Program-made: the position numbers and the translations under genes | Assembly (NCBI RefSeq): GCF_019392195.1 | Contig: NZ_JAHXKI010000007.1 | Span: 50,411-114,410 of the forward strand | Direction of reading: 5' to 3' | Length of the DNA stretch: 64,000 bases | Source of the DNA: Marinobacter sp. F4206 | GTDB taxonomy: Bacteria > Pseudomonadota > Gammaproteobacteria > Pseudomonadales > Oleiphilaceae | Part shown: piece after piece, positions 1-9,502 of the stretch | Layout of the letters: each line of letters starts with the position of its first letter | How positions within the stretch are numbered: position 1 is the stretch's first letter | The notes under the pieces: generated by a model | Told to the model about the DNA's origin: nothing | Database searches by the model: none | Seen by the model: only the letters and a program-made list of their open reading frames with translations

Positions 1-1
1 C

Positions 2-484
2 TGGAATGAACTCGACTACCTGATCGTGGACATGCCGCCGGGCACCGGCGATATCCAGCTCACCCTGGCCCAGAAGGTTCCGGTCACCGGTGCGGTGATC
101 GTCACCACGCCTCAGGACATCGCGCTGCTGGATGGCAAGAAAGGCATCGAAATGTTCCGCAAGGTGGATATTCCGGTACTGGGCGTGGTCGAGAACATGA
201 GCGTCCACATCTGCAGCAACTGCGGCCACGAGGAGCCGTTGTTCGGTCACGGCGGCGGCGAACGCATCGCCGAGGAGTACGACACCACCTTGTTGGGACA
301 GCTGCCGCTGCACATGACCATCCGGGAACAGACCGACGGCGGCCAGCCTTCCGTTGTGGCCGAGCCGGATTCGGAGGTGGCGCGCCGTTACCGGGATATT
401 GCCCGCCGGGTCGGCGCTGAGCTGTCTACCCGCGAGCGTAACCTGAGTGGTTCCATCTCCAGTGTGTCGGTGACCGAGCACTAG
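2..484 (+). CDS. apbC: Mrp/ApbC iron-sulfur carrier ATPase (3' part)
   Basis: The gene enters from the left edge, so only about the last 160 residues are present. The frame is open from base 2 and contains the Mrp signature DMPPGTGD, then a CSNC motif (CxxC) that in this family binds a bridging [4Fe-4S] cluster at the dimer interface. The family consists of P-loop NTPases that load Fe-S clusters onto apoproteins in the cytoplasm; the Walker A motif must lie outside the window. The C-terminal tail (about 20 residues rich in Ser and Val) is variable in homologues. Family assignment is firm; the exact symbol (apbC versus mrp) is naming preference. Confidence 0.93.
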   Translation, partial: WNELDYLIVDMPPGTGDIQLTLAQKVPVTGAVIVTTPQDIALLDGKKGIEMFRKVDIPVLGVVENMSVHICSNCGHEEPLFGHGGGERIAEEYDTTLLGQLPLHMTIREQTDGGQPSVVAEPDSEVARRYRDIARRVGAELSTRERNLSGSISSVSVTEH

Positions 485-528
485 GCTCAGGTTTTACCTG
501 AAAGCTGCTCACAGCCTGATCGCGAGCG

Positions 529-622
529 CAGGAAACACTGGCCAAAAATGTCGAAGGCCAGGGATGGCCGAAGACAAGTGCACAAGGATGTGCTCGTAGC
601 GGTTTTTGGCCAGTGTTTTCTG
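529..622 (+). repeat. Two-hairpin CANGGAYG repeat element, copy 1
   Basis: A 20-bp outer stem (529-548 with 603-622, one G-T pair) encloses a 54-nt core. The core folds into two adjacent hairpins: 556-569 (GGCCA/TGGCC) and 580-593 (GCACA/TGTGC). Their loops read CAGGGATG (559-566) and CAAGGATG (583-590), both matching the CsrA/RsmA consensus CANGGAYG. The core is 46/54 identical to the reverse strand of 45649-45702, but the outer arms of the two copies are unrelated in sequence. It lies between apbC and dcd. It resembles the bioinformatically described TwoAYGGAY RNA motif, which I could not check. Transcription is not shown. Confidence 0.8.
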
Positions 623-724
623 TGGTCGCAGCCCCCGCCGAGGTAAGCCCGCGAGGTTTCGACAGACCACCATCGAACAGGTAAACTACGCCTCAATTTT
701 TCCAGTGGAAACGAGACTTCACCC

Positions 725-1291
725 ATGAGCATCAAATCCGATAAGTGGATTCGCCGGATGTCCGAGCAGCACGGCATGATCGAACCGTTCGAAAGCGGGC
801 AGGTTCGTGAATCCGAGAAAGGCCGGGTTATCTCCTACGGCACCTCGAGTTACGGTTACGACGTGCGTTGCAGCAACGAATTCAAGATCTTCACCAACGT
901 CCACTCCGCGACGGTCGATCCCAAGAATTTTGATGACAACAGCTTCGTAAACTACACCGGTGACGTTTGCATCATTCCACCGAATTCCTTTGCTCTGGCT
1001 CGCACCGTGGAGTATTTTCGTATTCCCCGCAGCGTGCTCACCATCTGCCTCGGAAAGTCCACCTACGCCCGTTGCGGCATCATCGTCAACGTGACGCCGC
1101 TCGAGCCCGAGTGGGAAGGCCAGGTAACCCTTGAGTTCTCCAACACCACCAACCTGCCGGCGAAGATCTACGCCAACGAAGGCGTGGCGCAGATGCTGTT
1201 CTTCGAGTCCGATGAGATCTGTGAAACCAGCTACAAAGACCGTGGTGGCAAGTACCTGGGCCAGACCGGCGTCACCCTGCCGCGGACATGA
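725..1291 (+). CDS. dcd: dCTP deaminase
   Basis: Deaminates dCTP to dUTP, feeding dUTPase and thus dTMP synthesis. At 188 residues it has the usual length of the trimeric Dcd family. The active-site stretch around residues 105-140 ([20 protein letters not shown], then [10 protein letters not shown]) carries the conserved Ser/Arg and the catalytic Glu of the family. The start ATG at 725 initiates [12 protein letters not shown], typical for the family. The stop codon overlaps the next gene's start by four bases (ATGA), implying translational coupling with the DUF416 gene. Confidence 0.97.
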   Translation: MSIKSDKWIRRMSEQHGMIEPFESGQVRESEKGRVISYGTSSYGYDVRCSNEFKIFTNVHSATVDPKNFDDNSFVNYTGDVCIIPPNSFALARTVEYFRIPRSVLTICLGKSTYARCGIIVNVTPLEPEWEGQVTLEFSNTTNLPAKIYANEGVAQMLFFESDEICETSYKDRGGKYLGQTGVTLPRT

Positions 1292-1887
1292 ACGCTAACC
1301 AGTTCCTGAAAGCCGTTTCCCAGCTGCAGGGATGGCGCGAATGCGCCTTCCTGCTGGCGCTTTCCGAGCGCTCTTTCCCCAATTATGCGCTATTTGCCGA
1401 TGCGGTCGGCCTGAAGACGGGTGGCAAGATGCGGCAGCTGCTGGATCTGGCGTGGGACATGCTGCAGAAGGACACGGCGGAATCCGCCATTCCCCAGCTA
1501 CTGGCCAAGCTTGAATCCCTGTCCCCGGACGTTGACGCCTACGATGCCTATGGGGTGTATCCGGCATTCGATTTCTGCCAACTGCTGGAGCAGGCCTTGC
1601 TGAATCGCCTGAACCCGACCAAGCACCGGGCGACAGATGCCTCTCAAATGGCCACCGGTACCGTGATGAGCTTCGTCGAACTGTCAGAGGGCGATGAGCT
1701 GGATGAAGATGAGCTGGTGCGCCTGCTTGAGCAGCACCCGCTGATGAAAGAGGACAAGACTTTCCAGCGGGACATCGTGCTGGCACTGAAACGCCAGCGC
1801 ACGCCCACGGAGCAGTTTGTCGACAAACTGCGGGGCGATGCCGCCAACGACGGCGTCAGTAATCTGGGTATTTCCCTGACCGAATAA
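1288..1887 (+). CDS. DUF416 (YjaG-like) protein
   Basis: A 199-residue cytoplasmic protein resembling E. coli YjaG (about 196 residues). The N-terminal region with [24 protein letters not shown] is characteristic: YjaG-type proteins open with a short helical segment, a Trp-containing turn and an ERxxPNY motif. The family has no established function. It overlaps dcd by four bases and is probably co-transcribed with it. No signal peptide or membrane segment is seen. The last 35 residues look less conserved than the rest. Family call is by eye and good; function unknown. Confidence 0.8.
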   Translation: MNANQFLKAVSQLQGWRECAFLLALSERSFPNYALFADAVGLKTGGKMRQLLDLAWDMLQKDTAESAIPQLLAKLESLSPDVDAYDAYGVYPAFDFCQLLEQALLNRLNPTKHRATDASQMATGTVMSFVELSEGDELDEDELVRLLEQHPLMKEDKTFQRDIVLALKRQRTPTEQFVDKLRGDAANDGVSNLGISLTE

Positions 1888-1966
1888 CTTCCTCCGGCAG
1901 GGGCGGGCTACACTGTCTCTGTCGCTGATATTTTATTCACCCGGTGTACACGACGGATTTTACGCC

Positions 1967-3244
1967 ATGAAGCTCTCTGCGTTTGGTCGCAAGTTTACAG
2001 CCGATGCCGGCATAACCTCGCTGATGGATGACCTGGGCAATGCCATGGCATCCGGCGATGACATGATCATGATGGGTGGCGGGAACCCCGGCCACATACC
2101 TGAAATCCAGCAACGGGTTCAGGAAATTCTGGCGGGCATGAGTCAGAACGAGGGTGACGTCCGGCGCCTGGTCGGAATTTACGATCCCCCTCAGGGCGAG
2201 AAGCAATTCATTGGTGCGCTTGTGGACCTATTGAATCGCGAGTATGGCTGGGGTCTTGAGCCGGAGAACATTGCCCTTACCAACGGCAGTCAGGCCGCCT
2301 TCTTCATGCTGTTCAACATGTTTGGCGGCGATTACGGCAATGGTCAGCGTAAGCATATCCTGTTGCCCCTGGCGCCTGAGTACATCGGTTACGCGGATGC
2401 CGGTATCGAGCCGGGGCTGTTTCACGCGGTTCAGCCCGATATCTCGTTCACCGATGCCCACGAATTCAAGTACCGGGTCGACTTTGACGCCGTCGAAGTC
2501 ACTGGTGAGACCGGTGCCATCTGTGTCTCGCGCCCCACCAATCCCACTGGCAATGTGGTTACCGACGAGGAGTTGGCCCGGCTCGAAGCCCTGGCCCGGG
2601 AGCACGATGTGCCGCTGATTGTCGACGGTGCCTACGGTACGCCGTTTCCCAGCCTGTTGTTTGTCGATGCCACGCCAACCTGGAACGACCAGATCATACT
2701 GTGTCTGAGTCTCTCGAAGCTCGGGTTGCCTGCTGCCCGGACCGGTATCGTGATTGCTGCAAAGCCGGTGATCAAAGCGCTGTCAGGCATCAACGCCATT
2801 ATGAACCTGGCAACTGGCAGTTTCGGCGCCATGCTGGCGGATCCGTTGGTACGCTCTGGTGAGATCCTGTCCCTGAGTCGGGATGTAGTCTGCCCGTTCT
2901 ATAAGGCGAAAATGGAGAAGGCAGTTGCCGTGTTCCGGGAAGCCATGGGGGAGGATACCTGTCGTTGGTATATTCACAAGCCGGAAGGGGCGATGTTCCT
3001 CTGGTTGTGGTTCCCGGATTTGCCCATCACCAGTCTGGAGTTGTATCAGCGTCTAAAGGCGCGCGGTGTGCTGGTGGTGTCCGGTCATTATTTCTTTCCG
3101 GGTCTGCCCGAGGATGACTGGAGGCATCGGCATGAATGCCTGCGGGTGACCTATTCCCAGGACGATGATCGGGTAGCCGAAGGGCTGCGGATCATTGCAG
3201 ACGAAGTCAAAGCGGTGTGGGCCGAGGCCAGTGGCCTGTCCTAG
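1967..3244 (+). CDS. avtA: Valine-pyruvate aminotransferase
   Basis: PLP-dependent transaminase that interconverts valine and pyruvate with 2-ketoisovalerate and alanine. At 425 residues it is family length. The start MKLSAFGRKFT and the GGGNPGHIPE segment are typical of AvtA. The PLP lysine lies in SLSKLGLPAARTG (about residue 251), preceded by the cofactor-binding RPTNPTGN segment. The carboxylate-binding Arg is in CLRVTYSQ near the end. It is a single gene with its own upstream gap of about 80 bases. Its stop overlaps the stop of the opposing DUF3108 gene, so the two are tightly convergent. Confidence 0.94.
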   Translation: MKLSAFGRKFTADAGITSLMDDLGNAMASGDDMIMMGGGNPGHIPEIQQRVQEILAGMSQNEGDVRRLVGIYDPPQGEKQFIGALVDLLNREYGWGLEPENIALTNGSQAAFFMLFNMFGGDYGNGQRKHILLPLAPEYIGYADAGIEPGLFHAVQPDISFTDAHEFKYRVDFDAVEVTGETGAICVSRPTNPTGNVVTDEELARLEALAREHDVPLIVDGAYGTPFPSLLFVDATPTWNDQIILCLSLSKLGLPAARTGIVIAAKPVIKALSGINAIMNLATGSFGAMLADPLVRSGEILSLSRDVVCPFYKAKMEKAVAVFREAMGEDTCRWYIHKPEGAMFLWLWFPDLPITSLELYQRLKARGVLVVSGHYFFPGLPEDDWRHRHECLRVTYSQDDDRVAEGLRIIADEVKAVWAEASGLS

Positions 3245-3984
3245 CCCCCCACCTCGGCTCGGTTCAGCCTGAGCTCGTAACTGCTGCCGTCAGGTTCAAC
3301 CTGCAGAAGGCGCACCAGCAGGAAATCCTCGTCGGGCGCGAACCACATCAGTGTTTCGCGTTTTGAGGACTTGTCCCTTACTTTTTCCGCTTTCAGTGTC
3401 GGGATGGACCCGCGTTCAGTTTTCAGGGGTTCCCGGTCGAGAACGGCAAAGCGGTCGTGGTCGTAGTCACCACCATCGATCACATGGTAAGACAGATCAC
3501 GCTTGCCGGACTTGATGTCCTGGCTTAGTTGCAGCTGGAAGCCCAGAGGGTCCAGCGCTCCGTCCATCAACTCCAGTTCAAAAGCCTTGCCCTTGTATTC
3601 TCCGGTGGCGATTCCGGCGTCCCAGTCAAAATCAATGGATTGTTCCCGATCCTTGATAAGGAAGCCTGATAGCCGATAGCGGTAGCGTAGCGGGACAACC
3701 CGGCTGTCCTCCCATTTGAGCACCAGGGACTCATCAATATCGGCAATAAAGGAATCGACATCGGTGCGGTACAGCCAGACCCCATTGCCTTGGTCGCTGA
3801 GCGTACGCTTGGCGGTGCCGTTGAGGGATACGCCTTTGTTCATCGAGGCGGTGTAAGTGACCTGATAGGGTACGAGTTCGGAGCCGGGCTCCTCCGCCAG
3901 GCTCGGGAGGCTCAATGTCCCCAGGAGCAATACCGTTGTCGCCCCGGGGGGCAGTATCTTTGCGGTCAGTCGAATCAAATGCAT
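3241..3984 (-). CDS. DUF3108 exported protein
   Basis: A 247-residue protein with an N-terminal hydrophobic stretch (TTVLLLGTLSLPSLA) followed by a signal-peptidase-like site, so likely periplasmic or envelope associated. The mature part (VPYQVTYTASMNKGVSLNGTAKRTL, broken here at the threonine-alanine join) and later strand-rich segments match the DUF3108 family, whose members are predicted beta-sheet proteins of unknown role. In related bacteria the gene sits next to purN as here, 87 bases downstream of purN on the same strand, so it may be the last gene of a purM-purN operon. Function is not assigned. Confidence 0.82.
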   Translation of the reverse strand: MHLIRLTAKILPPGATTVLLLGTLSLPSLAEEPGSELVPYQVTYTASMNKGVSLNGTAKRTLSDQGNGVWLYRTDVDSFIADIDESLVLKWEDSRVVPLRYRYRLSGFLIKDREQSIDFDWDAGIATGEYKGKAFELELMDGALDPLGFQLQLSQDIKSGKRDLSYHVIDGGDYDHDRFAVLDREPLKTERGSIPTLKAEKVRDKSSKRETLMWFAPDEDFLLVRLLQVEPDGSSYELRLNRAEVGG

Positions 3985-4070
3985 AGGTGGTAACCCAAAA
4001 GCCGTCTCTGATGGCGACAGTTTAGCGGGTTACCAGCGGATGGGAGATGACAATCCGTTCAGGCTGGGGC

Positions 4071-4733
4071 TCAGTTATCAGGGAGGCGCATGGGGCTGCT
4101 CAGCAGCTCGCCATCGAACAGGACGTAATCGCTGCCCAGTTGGATACGTCCCTCGCAGAACCAGCGCACGACAATCGGGTACAGGATGTGTTCTCTCTCC
4201 TGTACGCGTTCTGCCAGGGTCTCGGCGGTATCGTCCGGCGCGACGGCCACCTCGGCCTGTGCGATCACCGGGCCGCCATCCAGCTCTTCGGTGACAAAGT
4301 GGACCGACACGCCATGATGGGTGTCTCCGGCATCCAGTACCCGCTGATGGGTATTGAGACCGGTGTATTTGGGAAGCAGTGACGGGTGAATGTTCAGCAA
4401 CTTGCCTCGGAACGCGCGGACGAAATCGGTGGTCAGGATGCGCATGAAACCCGCCAGTACCAGAAGGTCCGGGTTGTGACGTCGGATTTCCGCCATCAGC
4501 GCGCCGTCGAACGCCTCCCGTGAGTCGTATTTTGTGTGATCAACCGAAAACGTCTCGATGTTGGCCTGGGCGGCCCGTTCGAGCGCAAAAGCGTTCGGGC
4601 GGTTGCTGCCAACGGCGCAGATCTGGCCGGGAAAGTCCCGCTCCCGGCTGGCCTCAATCAGGGCCTGAAGGTTGGTGCCGCTGCCGGAAGCCAGAATCAG
4701 GATGCGGGGCAGGGGAGTCTGGTCTGCCTTCAT
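4071..4733 (-). CDS. purN: Phosphoribosylglycinamide formyltransferase
   Basis: Third step of de novo purine synthesis: transfers a formyl group from 10-formyl-THF to GAR. The N-terminal GSGTNLQAL motif and the catalytic segment [10 protein letters not shown] (Asn and His) are present, followed by DGGPVIAQ with the catalytic-region Asp. Length 220 is normal. The start overlaps the purM stop by four bases, so the pair is translationally coupled. The order purM-purN is the common gammaproteobacterial arrangement. Confidence 0.96.
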   Translation of the reverse strand: MKADQTPLPRILILASGSGTNLQALIEASRERDFPGQICAVGSNRPNAFALERAAQANIETFSVDHTKYDSREAFDGALMAEIRRHNPDLLVLAGFMRILTTDFVRAFRGKLLNIHPSLLPKYTGLNTHQRVLDAGDTHHGVSVHFVTEELDGGPVIAQAEVAVAPDDTAETLAERVQEREHILYPIVVRWFCEGRIQLGSDYVLFDGELLSSPMRLPDN

Positions 4734-5794
4734 GCCGAGAGCAGCCCTGGCGCGTAGCGAACCACTGGATCGCTGTCAGCAGATTCTGCGCCTTCAATGA
4801 CGCCCACCTGCCAGGCGTGTTCACCCAGCGCCTTCAGGGTGTCCAGGGCCAGGTCCTTCTGGTTCGCCGGAACACAGACGACCATGCCAATGCCGCAGTT
4901 AAAGGTGCGATACATTTCCTCGCTGGCGACACCGCCGGCATCCTTCAGCCACTGGAAGACCGGAGGCAGGTCCCAGCTGGAGGTATCGATGGCGGCAATG
5001 CAGCCGTCGGGCAGTACCCGGGGAATGTTTTCTGGCAAGCCGCCGCCGGTGATGTGGGACAGAGCGCGCACATCCACTTCCCGGATCAGTTGCAGCAAAT
5101 TTTTCACGTAGATGCGGGTCGGCGCCATCAGGGCGTCGCCAAGGGTGCTGCCATCCAGTGACTGGTCCAGGTTGGCTTCGCTGACTTCCAGTATTTTCCG
5201 AATCAACGAGTAGCCGTTTGAGTGAGGGCCGGATGAGCCAAGGGCCAGCAGCACGTCGCCAGCCTGCACGCGGCTGCCGTCAATAATTTCGCTGCGTTCG
5301 GCAACGCCGACACAGAAGCCGGCGAGGTCGTAGTCATCACCGTCGTACATGCCCGGCATTTCGGCGGTTTCACCGCCAACCAGCGCACAACCTGCCTGTG
5401 AGCAACCTTCGCCAATGCCGGACACCACCTGTGCAGCAACATCAACGTTGAGCTTGCCGGTGGCGTAGTAATCCAGGAAGAACAGCGGTTCGGCACCACC
5501 GACCACCAGATCGTTCACGCACATTGCCACCAGATCGATGCCAATGCTGTCGTGTTTCTGCAATTGCATTGCCAGACGCAGCTTGGTGCCCACCCCATCC
5601 GTGCCGGAAACCAGAACGGGTTCGTTGTATCCGGCCGGGATTGAAACCATGGCGCCAAACCCGCCAAGACCGCCCAGGACTTCCGGGCGCTTGGTACGCG
5701 CGGCAGTCTGTTTGATACGGCTTACGAGTTCATTGCCTGCGTCGATATCAACGCCGGCATCGCGGTAGGTCAGGGAGGGTTTCTGTTCGCTCAT
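4730..5794 (-). CDS. purM: Phosphoribosylformylglycinamidine cyclo-ligase
   Basis: AIR synthetase, fifth step of purine synthesis: ATP-dependent ring closure of FGAM. The 354-residue protein starts [20 protein letters not shown], matching the conserved YxDAGVDI motif. [12 protein letters not shown] and the later [10 protein letters not shown] are signature segments of the PurM/SelD superfamily. It is the first gene of the minus-strand purM-purN(-DUF3108) unit and is divergent from the DUF2066 gene, with 194 bases between them that must carry both promoters. Confidence 0.97.
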   Translation of the reverse strand: MSEQKPSLTYRDAGVDIDAGNELVSRIKQTAARTKRPEVLGGLGGFGAMVSIPAGYNEPVLVSGTDGVGTKLRLAMQLQKHDSIGIDLVAMCVNDLVVGGAEPLFFLDYYATGKLNVDVAAQVVSGIGEGCSQAGCALVGGETAEMPGMYDGDDYDLAGFCVGVAERSEIIDGSRVQAGDVLLALGSSGPHSNGYSLIRKILEVSEANLDQSLDGSTLGDALMAPTRIYVKNLLQLIREVDVRALSHITGGGLPENIPRVLPDGCIAAIDTSSWDLPPVFQWLKDAGGVASEEMYRTFNCGIGMVVCVPANQKDLALDTLKALGEHAWQVGVIEGAESADSDPVVRYAPGLLSA

Positions 5795-5988
5795 GGTGTA
5801 CTTTAACCGTTGGCCAGTGGGTCAGGCGGCGGATTTTAACAGGTGCGGTGTGGCGCTCCAAATGTAATTCCCCCTACGGCGTGCGGGCAGCAACAACAGT
5901 AGACGGGCAAGGTATTGCCAATATTGCTTTTCTGAAACCCTGGCCTGCTACTCACACCTTGGACCATGGTGTATCCTAGGCGCCATTC

Positions 5989-7368
5989 ATGCGAACTGCA
6001 GGGTGTTTCATGTCAGTATCAGGACCAAAGTCGGCGTACCAGTCCGGGCCAGCCGCGTGGGTTGTCATATTAGGGCTCGTTCTCGCGGCCTTTTGCGCTC
6101 CCGTTTCCGCGGTCACCGTGTCCGGCCTCTATTCTGTTGAGGTTCCGGTAACCGGGTCTTCTCCAAATGAACTTGCGGTCGGCTATGCCGATGGCCTCGC
6201 GCGGGTCTTTGTTCGCGTCTCCGGGACCCGGGATGTGCTGGACAAGGAAGGCGTGGAAGCGGTGCTGGCCGATGCCGAGTCCCTGCTGCTTTCCTATCAG
6301 TACCTGCGGGGCGAGAACGGGGACAACCGGCTTCGCATGGCATTCGGGGCAGTCGGCGTCAATCGCGCACTGGCGTCGATCAATGCACCGGTATGGGGGG
6401 CAAACCGTCCACTGACCCTGGCCTGGGTTGCTGTGGAGGATCGGGGTTCCCGAAGCCTGATTACCGAAAGCCCGGATTCGGGTGGTTCCGATAGCCAGCA
6501 AACGTCCTCGACCTGGCAGCGGGCCTTCGACCAGGCCGCGCTTGACCGGGGGCTACCGGTAGCGTTGCCGCCGGCGACGTTCAGTGGTGACCGTGAGTTG
6601 CTGTCTGATCTCTGGGGACAGTTCGTCAACCGGATTCGTGGTGTCTCTGGTGATATCGAACACGACGTCATGGCGCTGGTTCGGGTCAACCGCAGCGGTG
6701 GTCAATGGCGGGCCGGCTGGGTCTTCGATGGCATGTCCATGGACGGCGGTGAGGAGTCGGTTACCGCACCCACTCCGGAAGCGCTGGCCCAGACCGTGGT
6801 CAATCGCTGGGCCGAGCGTTATGCGAACCGCTATGCCGTCGCCGCGGGTGAAGTAGGCGAGTCGCCCCAGGTGGACATCGTCCTGCGGGGTGTCTCAGCC
6901 CTTGAGGATTACGGAAAAATCAACGACGTACTCGAGGGGCTGACTCCCGTGGTCAGCGTTGGCGCGACCCGGGTCAAAGGTGATCAGCTGACGCTGCGCG
7001 TCGCGTTTTCCGGCGAACTGGACCAGCTCAAGGAGTACATTGCCCTGGACCCCCGTTTCGTGGCTATAGAAGGAGAGCCGAGCGGCCCGGAAGTGGCCTC
7101 GCCAGAGTCTGCCGAGGCGGAGATGGTGCTGGGGCCAGCTGCTACCGAGGTTGAACCGCCGGTAAGGCCAGAGACGGAAAATGTCCCGGAGGGCAGCGCC
7201 GAAGCTGAACCAGGTGACGCAGAGGCTGAGGGAAATCAGTCCATGTTTTCCTATCAGCCGGTACCGGTGGATGAGAAGGAGGCCGAGCAGGCGTTCGAAT
7301 CCCTGTATCAGGTGCTGTATTATCGTTGGGAAACAACGCCCGTCATCGGGAAGGGTGACGGACAGTAA
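5989..7368 (+). CDS. DUF2066 exported protein
   Basis: A 459-residue protein with a signal-like segment (VVILGLVLAAFCAPVSA) and then VSGLYSVEVPVTG, the typical start of DUF2066 proteins. A Pro/Glu-rich low-complexity region occupies about residues 365-420 before a conserved tail. The next downstream genes (CDP-alcohol phosphatidyltransferase, hda) are the neighbours seen in Pseudomonas-type genomes, which supports the family. An alternative ATG at 6010 has a better-spaced purine-rich sequence (CAGGG) and would shorten the N-terminus by seven residues. Likely periplasmic; function unknown. Confidence 0.82.
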   Translation: MRTAGCFMSVSGPKSAYQSGPAAWVVILGLVLAAFCAPVSAVTVSGLYSVEVPVTGSSPNELAVGYADGLARVFVRVSGTRDVLDKEGVEAVLADAESLLLSYQYLRGENGDNRLRMAFGAVGVNRALASINAPVWGANRPLTLAWVAVEDRGSRSLITESPDSGGSDSQQTSSTWQRAFDQAALDRGLPVALPPATFSGDRELLSDLWGQFVNRIRGVSGDIEHDVMALVRVNRSGGQWRAGWVFDGMSMDGGEESVTAPTPEALAQTVVNRWAERYANRYAVAAGEVGESPQVDIVLRGVSALEDYGKINDVLEGLTPVVSVGATRVKGDQLTLRVAFSGELDQLKEYIALDPRFVAIEGEPSGPEVASPESAEAEMVLGPAATEVEPPVRPETENVPEGSAEAEPGDAEAEGNQSMFSYQPVPVDEKEAEQAFESLYQVLYYRWETTPVIGKGDGQ

Positions 7369-7389
7369 GGCGTTACCGGAGGGAGTCTT

Positions 7390-7950
7390 GTGAGTTTGGA
7401 ACGCTGGCGCTGGATTCCCAATGCCCTGACGTTTTTGCGCATTCTGCTGATTGCTCCCTTCGCGGGCGGCTTGCTGGCCGAAAATTATCGTCTCGCGTTG
7501 CTGATCTTCGTGGTGGCGGCAGCCACGGATGCCTTTGACGGCTATCTGGCACGGCATTTCAACTGGCGGTCGAGGTTTGGTGCCATTGCCGACCCCCTGG
7601 CTGACAAGGCGCTGTTGCTGACGGCTTATCTGATGCTCACGCTGACCGGGGTTCTTCCGGTCTGGCTGTTCGTCCTCGTTCTTGGTCGCGATCTCCTGAT
7701 TGTGGTCGGCGCCCTGGCTTATCATTACGGTATCGGACGCTTTGATATGCAGCCCAGCATTCCGGGCAAGCTCAACACCTTTATCCAGATCCTTGTGGTT
7801 CTTGCCATCATCGTTCTGCTGGCCGGCTTGCCCATGCAGCCCTGGGTGCTGGAATTCGGTATCCTGCTGGTGGCGGTCTCGGCGGTCTTCAGCGGCTTGC
7901 ATTATGTTTTGATCTGGGGGATGAGGGCATGGAGGGCCAGGCGGTCGTGA
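7390..7950 (+). CDS. CDP-alcohol phosphatidyltransferase family protein
   Basis: Integral membrane enzyme of phospholipid synthesis, 186 residues, using a GTG start preceded by GGAGG. The catalytic motif DG-x2-AR-x8-G-x3-D-x3-D is intact (DAFDGYLARHF, then GAIADPLADK). The remainder is hydrophobic, with about four to five membrane helices. PgsA-like (phosphatidylglycerophosphate synthase type) is the closest guess, but this hda-linked copy may be a second paralogue with another alcohol acceptor, so no symbol is given. It overlaps hda by four bases when hda starts at the GTG. Confidence 0.85.
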   Translation: MSLERWRWIPNALTFLRILLIAPFAGGLLAENYRLALLIFVVAAATDAFDGYLARHFNWRSRFGAIADPLADKALLLTAYLMLTLTGVLPVWLFVLVLGRDLLIVVGALAYHYGIGRFDMQPSIPGKLNTFIQILVVLAIIVLLAGLPMQPWVLEFGILLVAVSAVFSGLHYVLIWGMRAWRARRS

Positions 7951-8645
7951 GAGCATCGCAACTTTCGCTGGGAATCAAGCTCCGTGACGACGCCCGCTTC
8001 GATAATTTCCACGGTGACCGCAACGCCAGTGCCGCGTCACGTCTGAAGGCTATCTGTGATCAACCGGAGGGGATTCCGGTTGTGGTGATTTGCGGGGACT
8101 CCGATACCGGCAAGAGCCACCTGCTTCAGGCTGTTTGTCACGATGCCGAAAGCCGGGGGCGGGCCGCGGTGTGTATCAGCATCGCCGAGTTGGAGCCCTT
8201 TGGTCCTGAAGCGTTAGCGGGGCTCGAGGGTGCGGACGTCATCTGTCTCGACGATCTGGATCGTATTTCCGGCCAGGATGCCTGGGAAGAGGCGGTGTTT
8301 CATCTGTACAACCGGGTCCAGGACCGCGGTGGTCTGCTGGTCGTCAGCCTCTCCGAAGTCCCCTCGGCTGCTGCGTTCGCGTTGCCCGACCTGGTGTCGA
8401 GGCTCACCCACGGTCTTACTGTTCAGTTGGGCATCTACCGGGACGATGACCGTCTCCGTATCCTGATGGCCCGGGCCGAACAGCGTGGCCTGGTGATCGG
8501 TGACGATGTTGCCGGCTTCATCATGCGGCGCGCACCGCGCCGGCTGGGGGATTTATTGGCAATTCTGGATACTCTGGATGAGAATTCGCTTCAGGCTCAG
8601 CGACGGCTGACCATTCCGTTTGTAAAAACCGTGATGGGTTGGTAA
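7947..8645 (+). CDS. hda: DnaA regulatory inactivator Hda
   Basis: AAA+ protein related to the DnaA ATPase domain; with the DNA-loaded sliding clamp it stimulates ATP hydrolysis by DnaA and so blocks re-initiation. The GTG start at 7947 places the clamp-binding QLSLGIKLRDD motif four residues from the N-terminus, as in homologues. The alternative ATG at 7929 would add six residues. Walker A is GDSDTGKSHLL and Walker B is ICLDDLDRI. The GTG overlaps the stop of the preceding gene (GTGA). The length of 232 fits the family. Confidence 0.93.
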   Translation: MRASQLSLGIKLRDDARFDNFHGDRNASAASRLKAICDQPEGIPVVVICGDSDTGKSHLLQAVCHDAESRGRAAVCISIAELEPFGPEALAGLEGADVICLDDLDRISGQDAWEEAVFHLYNRVQDRGGLLVVSLSEVPSAAAFALPDLVSRLTHGLTVQLGIYRDDDRLRILMARAEQRGLVIGDDVAGFIMRRAPRRLGDLLAILDTLDENSLQAQRRLTIPFVKTVMGW

Positions 8646-8692
8646 ACGGAAGATTGGCCCCACAACTAGAAAATGCGTAAGGGAGAGACGAC

Positions 8693-9490
8693 ATGAGACG
8701 GGTTGTATTCAATCAGAAAGGCGGCGTAGGCAAATCCAGTATCACCTGTAACCTGGCAGCGATCAGCGCGGCCCGTGGCAAGCGGACGCTGGTGGTGGAT
8801 CTGGATCCGCAGGGTAACTCCACCCACTATCTGCTGGGCAAGCCGGCGGCAGAGCTCAAGGACACGGTCGCTGACATGCTGGAGCAGACCGTAGCCTTTA
8901 CCGTTTTCAACCGTCGCCCGGATGAATTTGTTCACGCCTCTCCCTTCGACAACCTCTTTGTGATGCCGTCCAGCCCCGAACTGGATTTTCTGGAGCGAAA
9001 GCTGGAGGCCAAGCACAAAATCTACAAGTTGCGGGAGGCCCTGAAAAAACTCGGCGAGACCTTTGACGCGATCTACATCGATACCGCTCCGGCACTGAAT
9101 TTCTACACCCGCTCCGCGTTGATTGCGGCCCAGCGCTGCCTGATTCCGTTTGACTGCGATGATTTTTCACGTCAGGCACTCTACAACATCCTGAACGAGA
9201 TCCGCGATCTGCAGGAAGACCACAATGAGGATCTGGTGGTGGAGGGCATCGTTGCCAACCAGTTCCAGCCAAGGGCCAGTCTGCCCAAGCAACTGGTTCG
9301 GGAGCTCACGGAAGAGGGGCTTCCGGTGCTGCCGGTGCGGCTATCGAGTTCCGTGAAGATGAAGGAGTCCCACCAGAGTCGTCAGCCGCTCATTCACATG
9401 GCACCCAAGCACACCCTGACCCGACAGTACGAAGACCTGTTCCGCGTCTTGCACGGTGAGACCGTGGAGCTGGAGCCTTTGGCCGATTAA
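8693..9490 (+). CDS. Orphan ParA-family ATPase
   Basis: A 265-residue ParA/MinD-type P-loop ATPase with the deviant Walker A KGGVGKSS at residues 9-16 and Walker B-like VVDLDPQGNS. DTAPALNF is the conserved switch segment. No ParB-like gene or centromere-like repeat is next to it; the neighbours are hda upstream and yqcC downstream. ParA proteins of this sort position chromosomal or other cargo on the nucleoid. The cargo cannot be read from the sequence. A good ribosome binding site (GGGAGAG) precedes the ATG. Confidence 0.88.
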   Translation: MRRVVFNQKGGVGKSSITCNLAAISAARGKRTLVVDLDPQGNSTHYLLGKPAAELKDTVADMLEQTVAFTVFNRRPDEFVHASPFDNLFVMPSSPELDFLERKLEAKHKIYKLREALKKLGETFDAIYIDTAPALNFYTRSALIAAQRCLIPFDCDDFSRQALYNILNEIRDLQEDHNEDLVVEGIVANQFQPRASLPKQLVRELTEEGLPVLPVRLSSSVKMKESHQSRQPLIHMAPKHTLTRQYEDLFRVLHGETVELEPLAD

Positions 9491-9502
9491 AGACGAGTTG
9501 AT

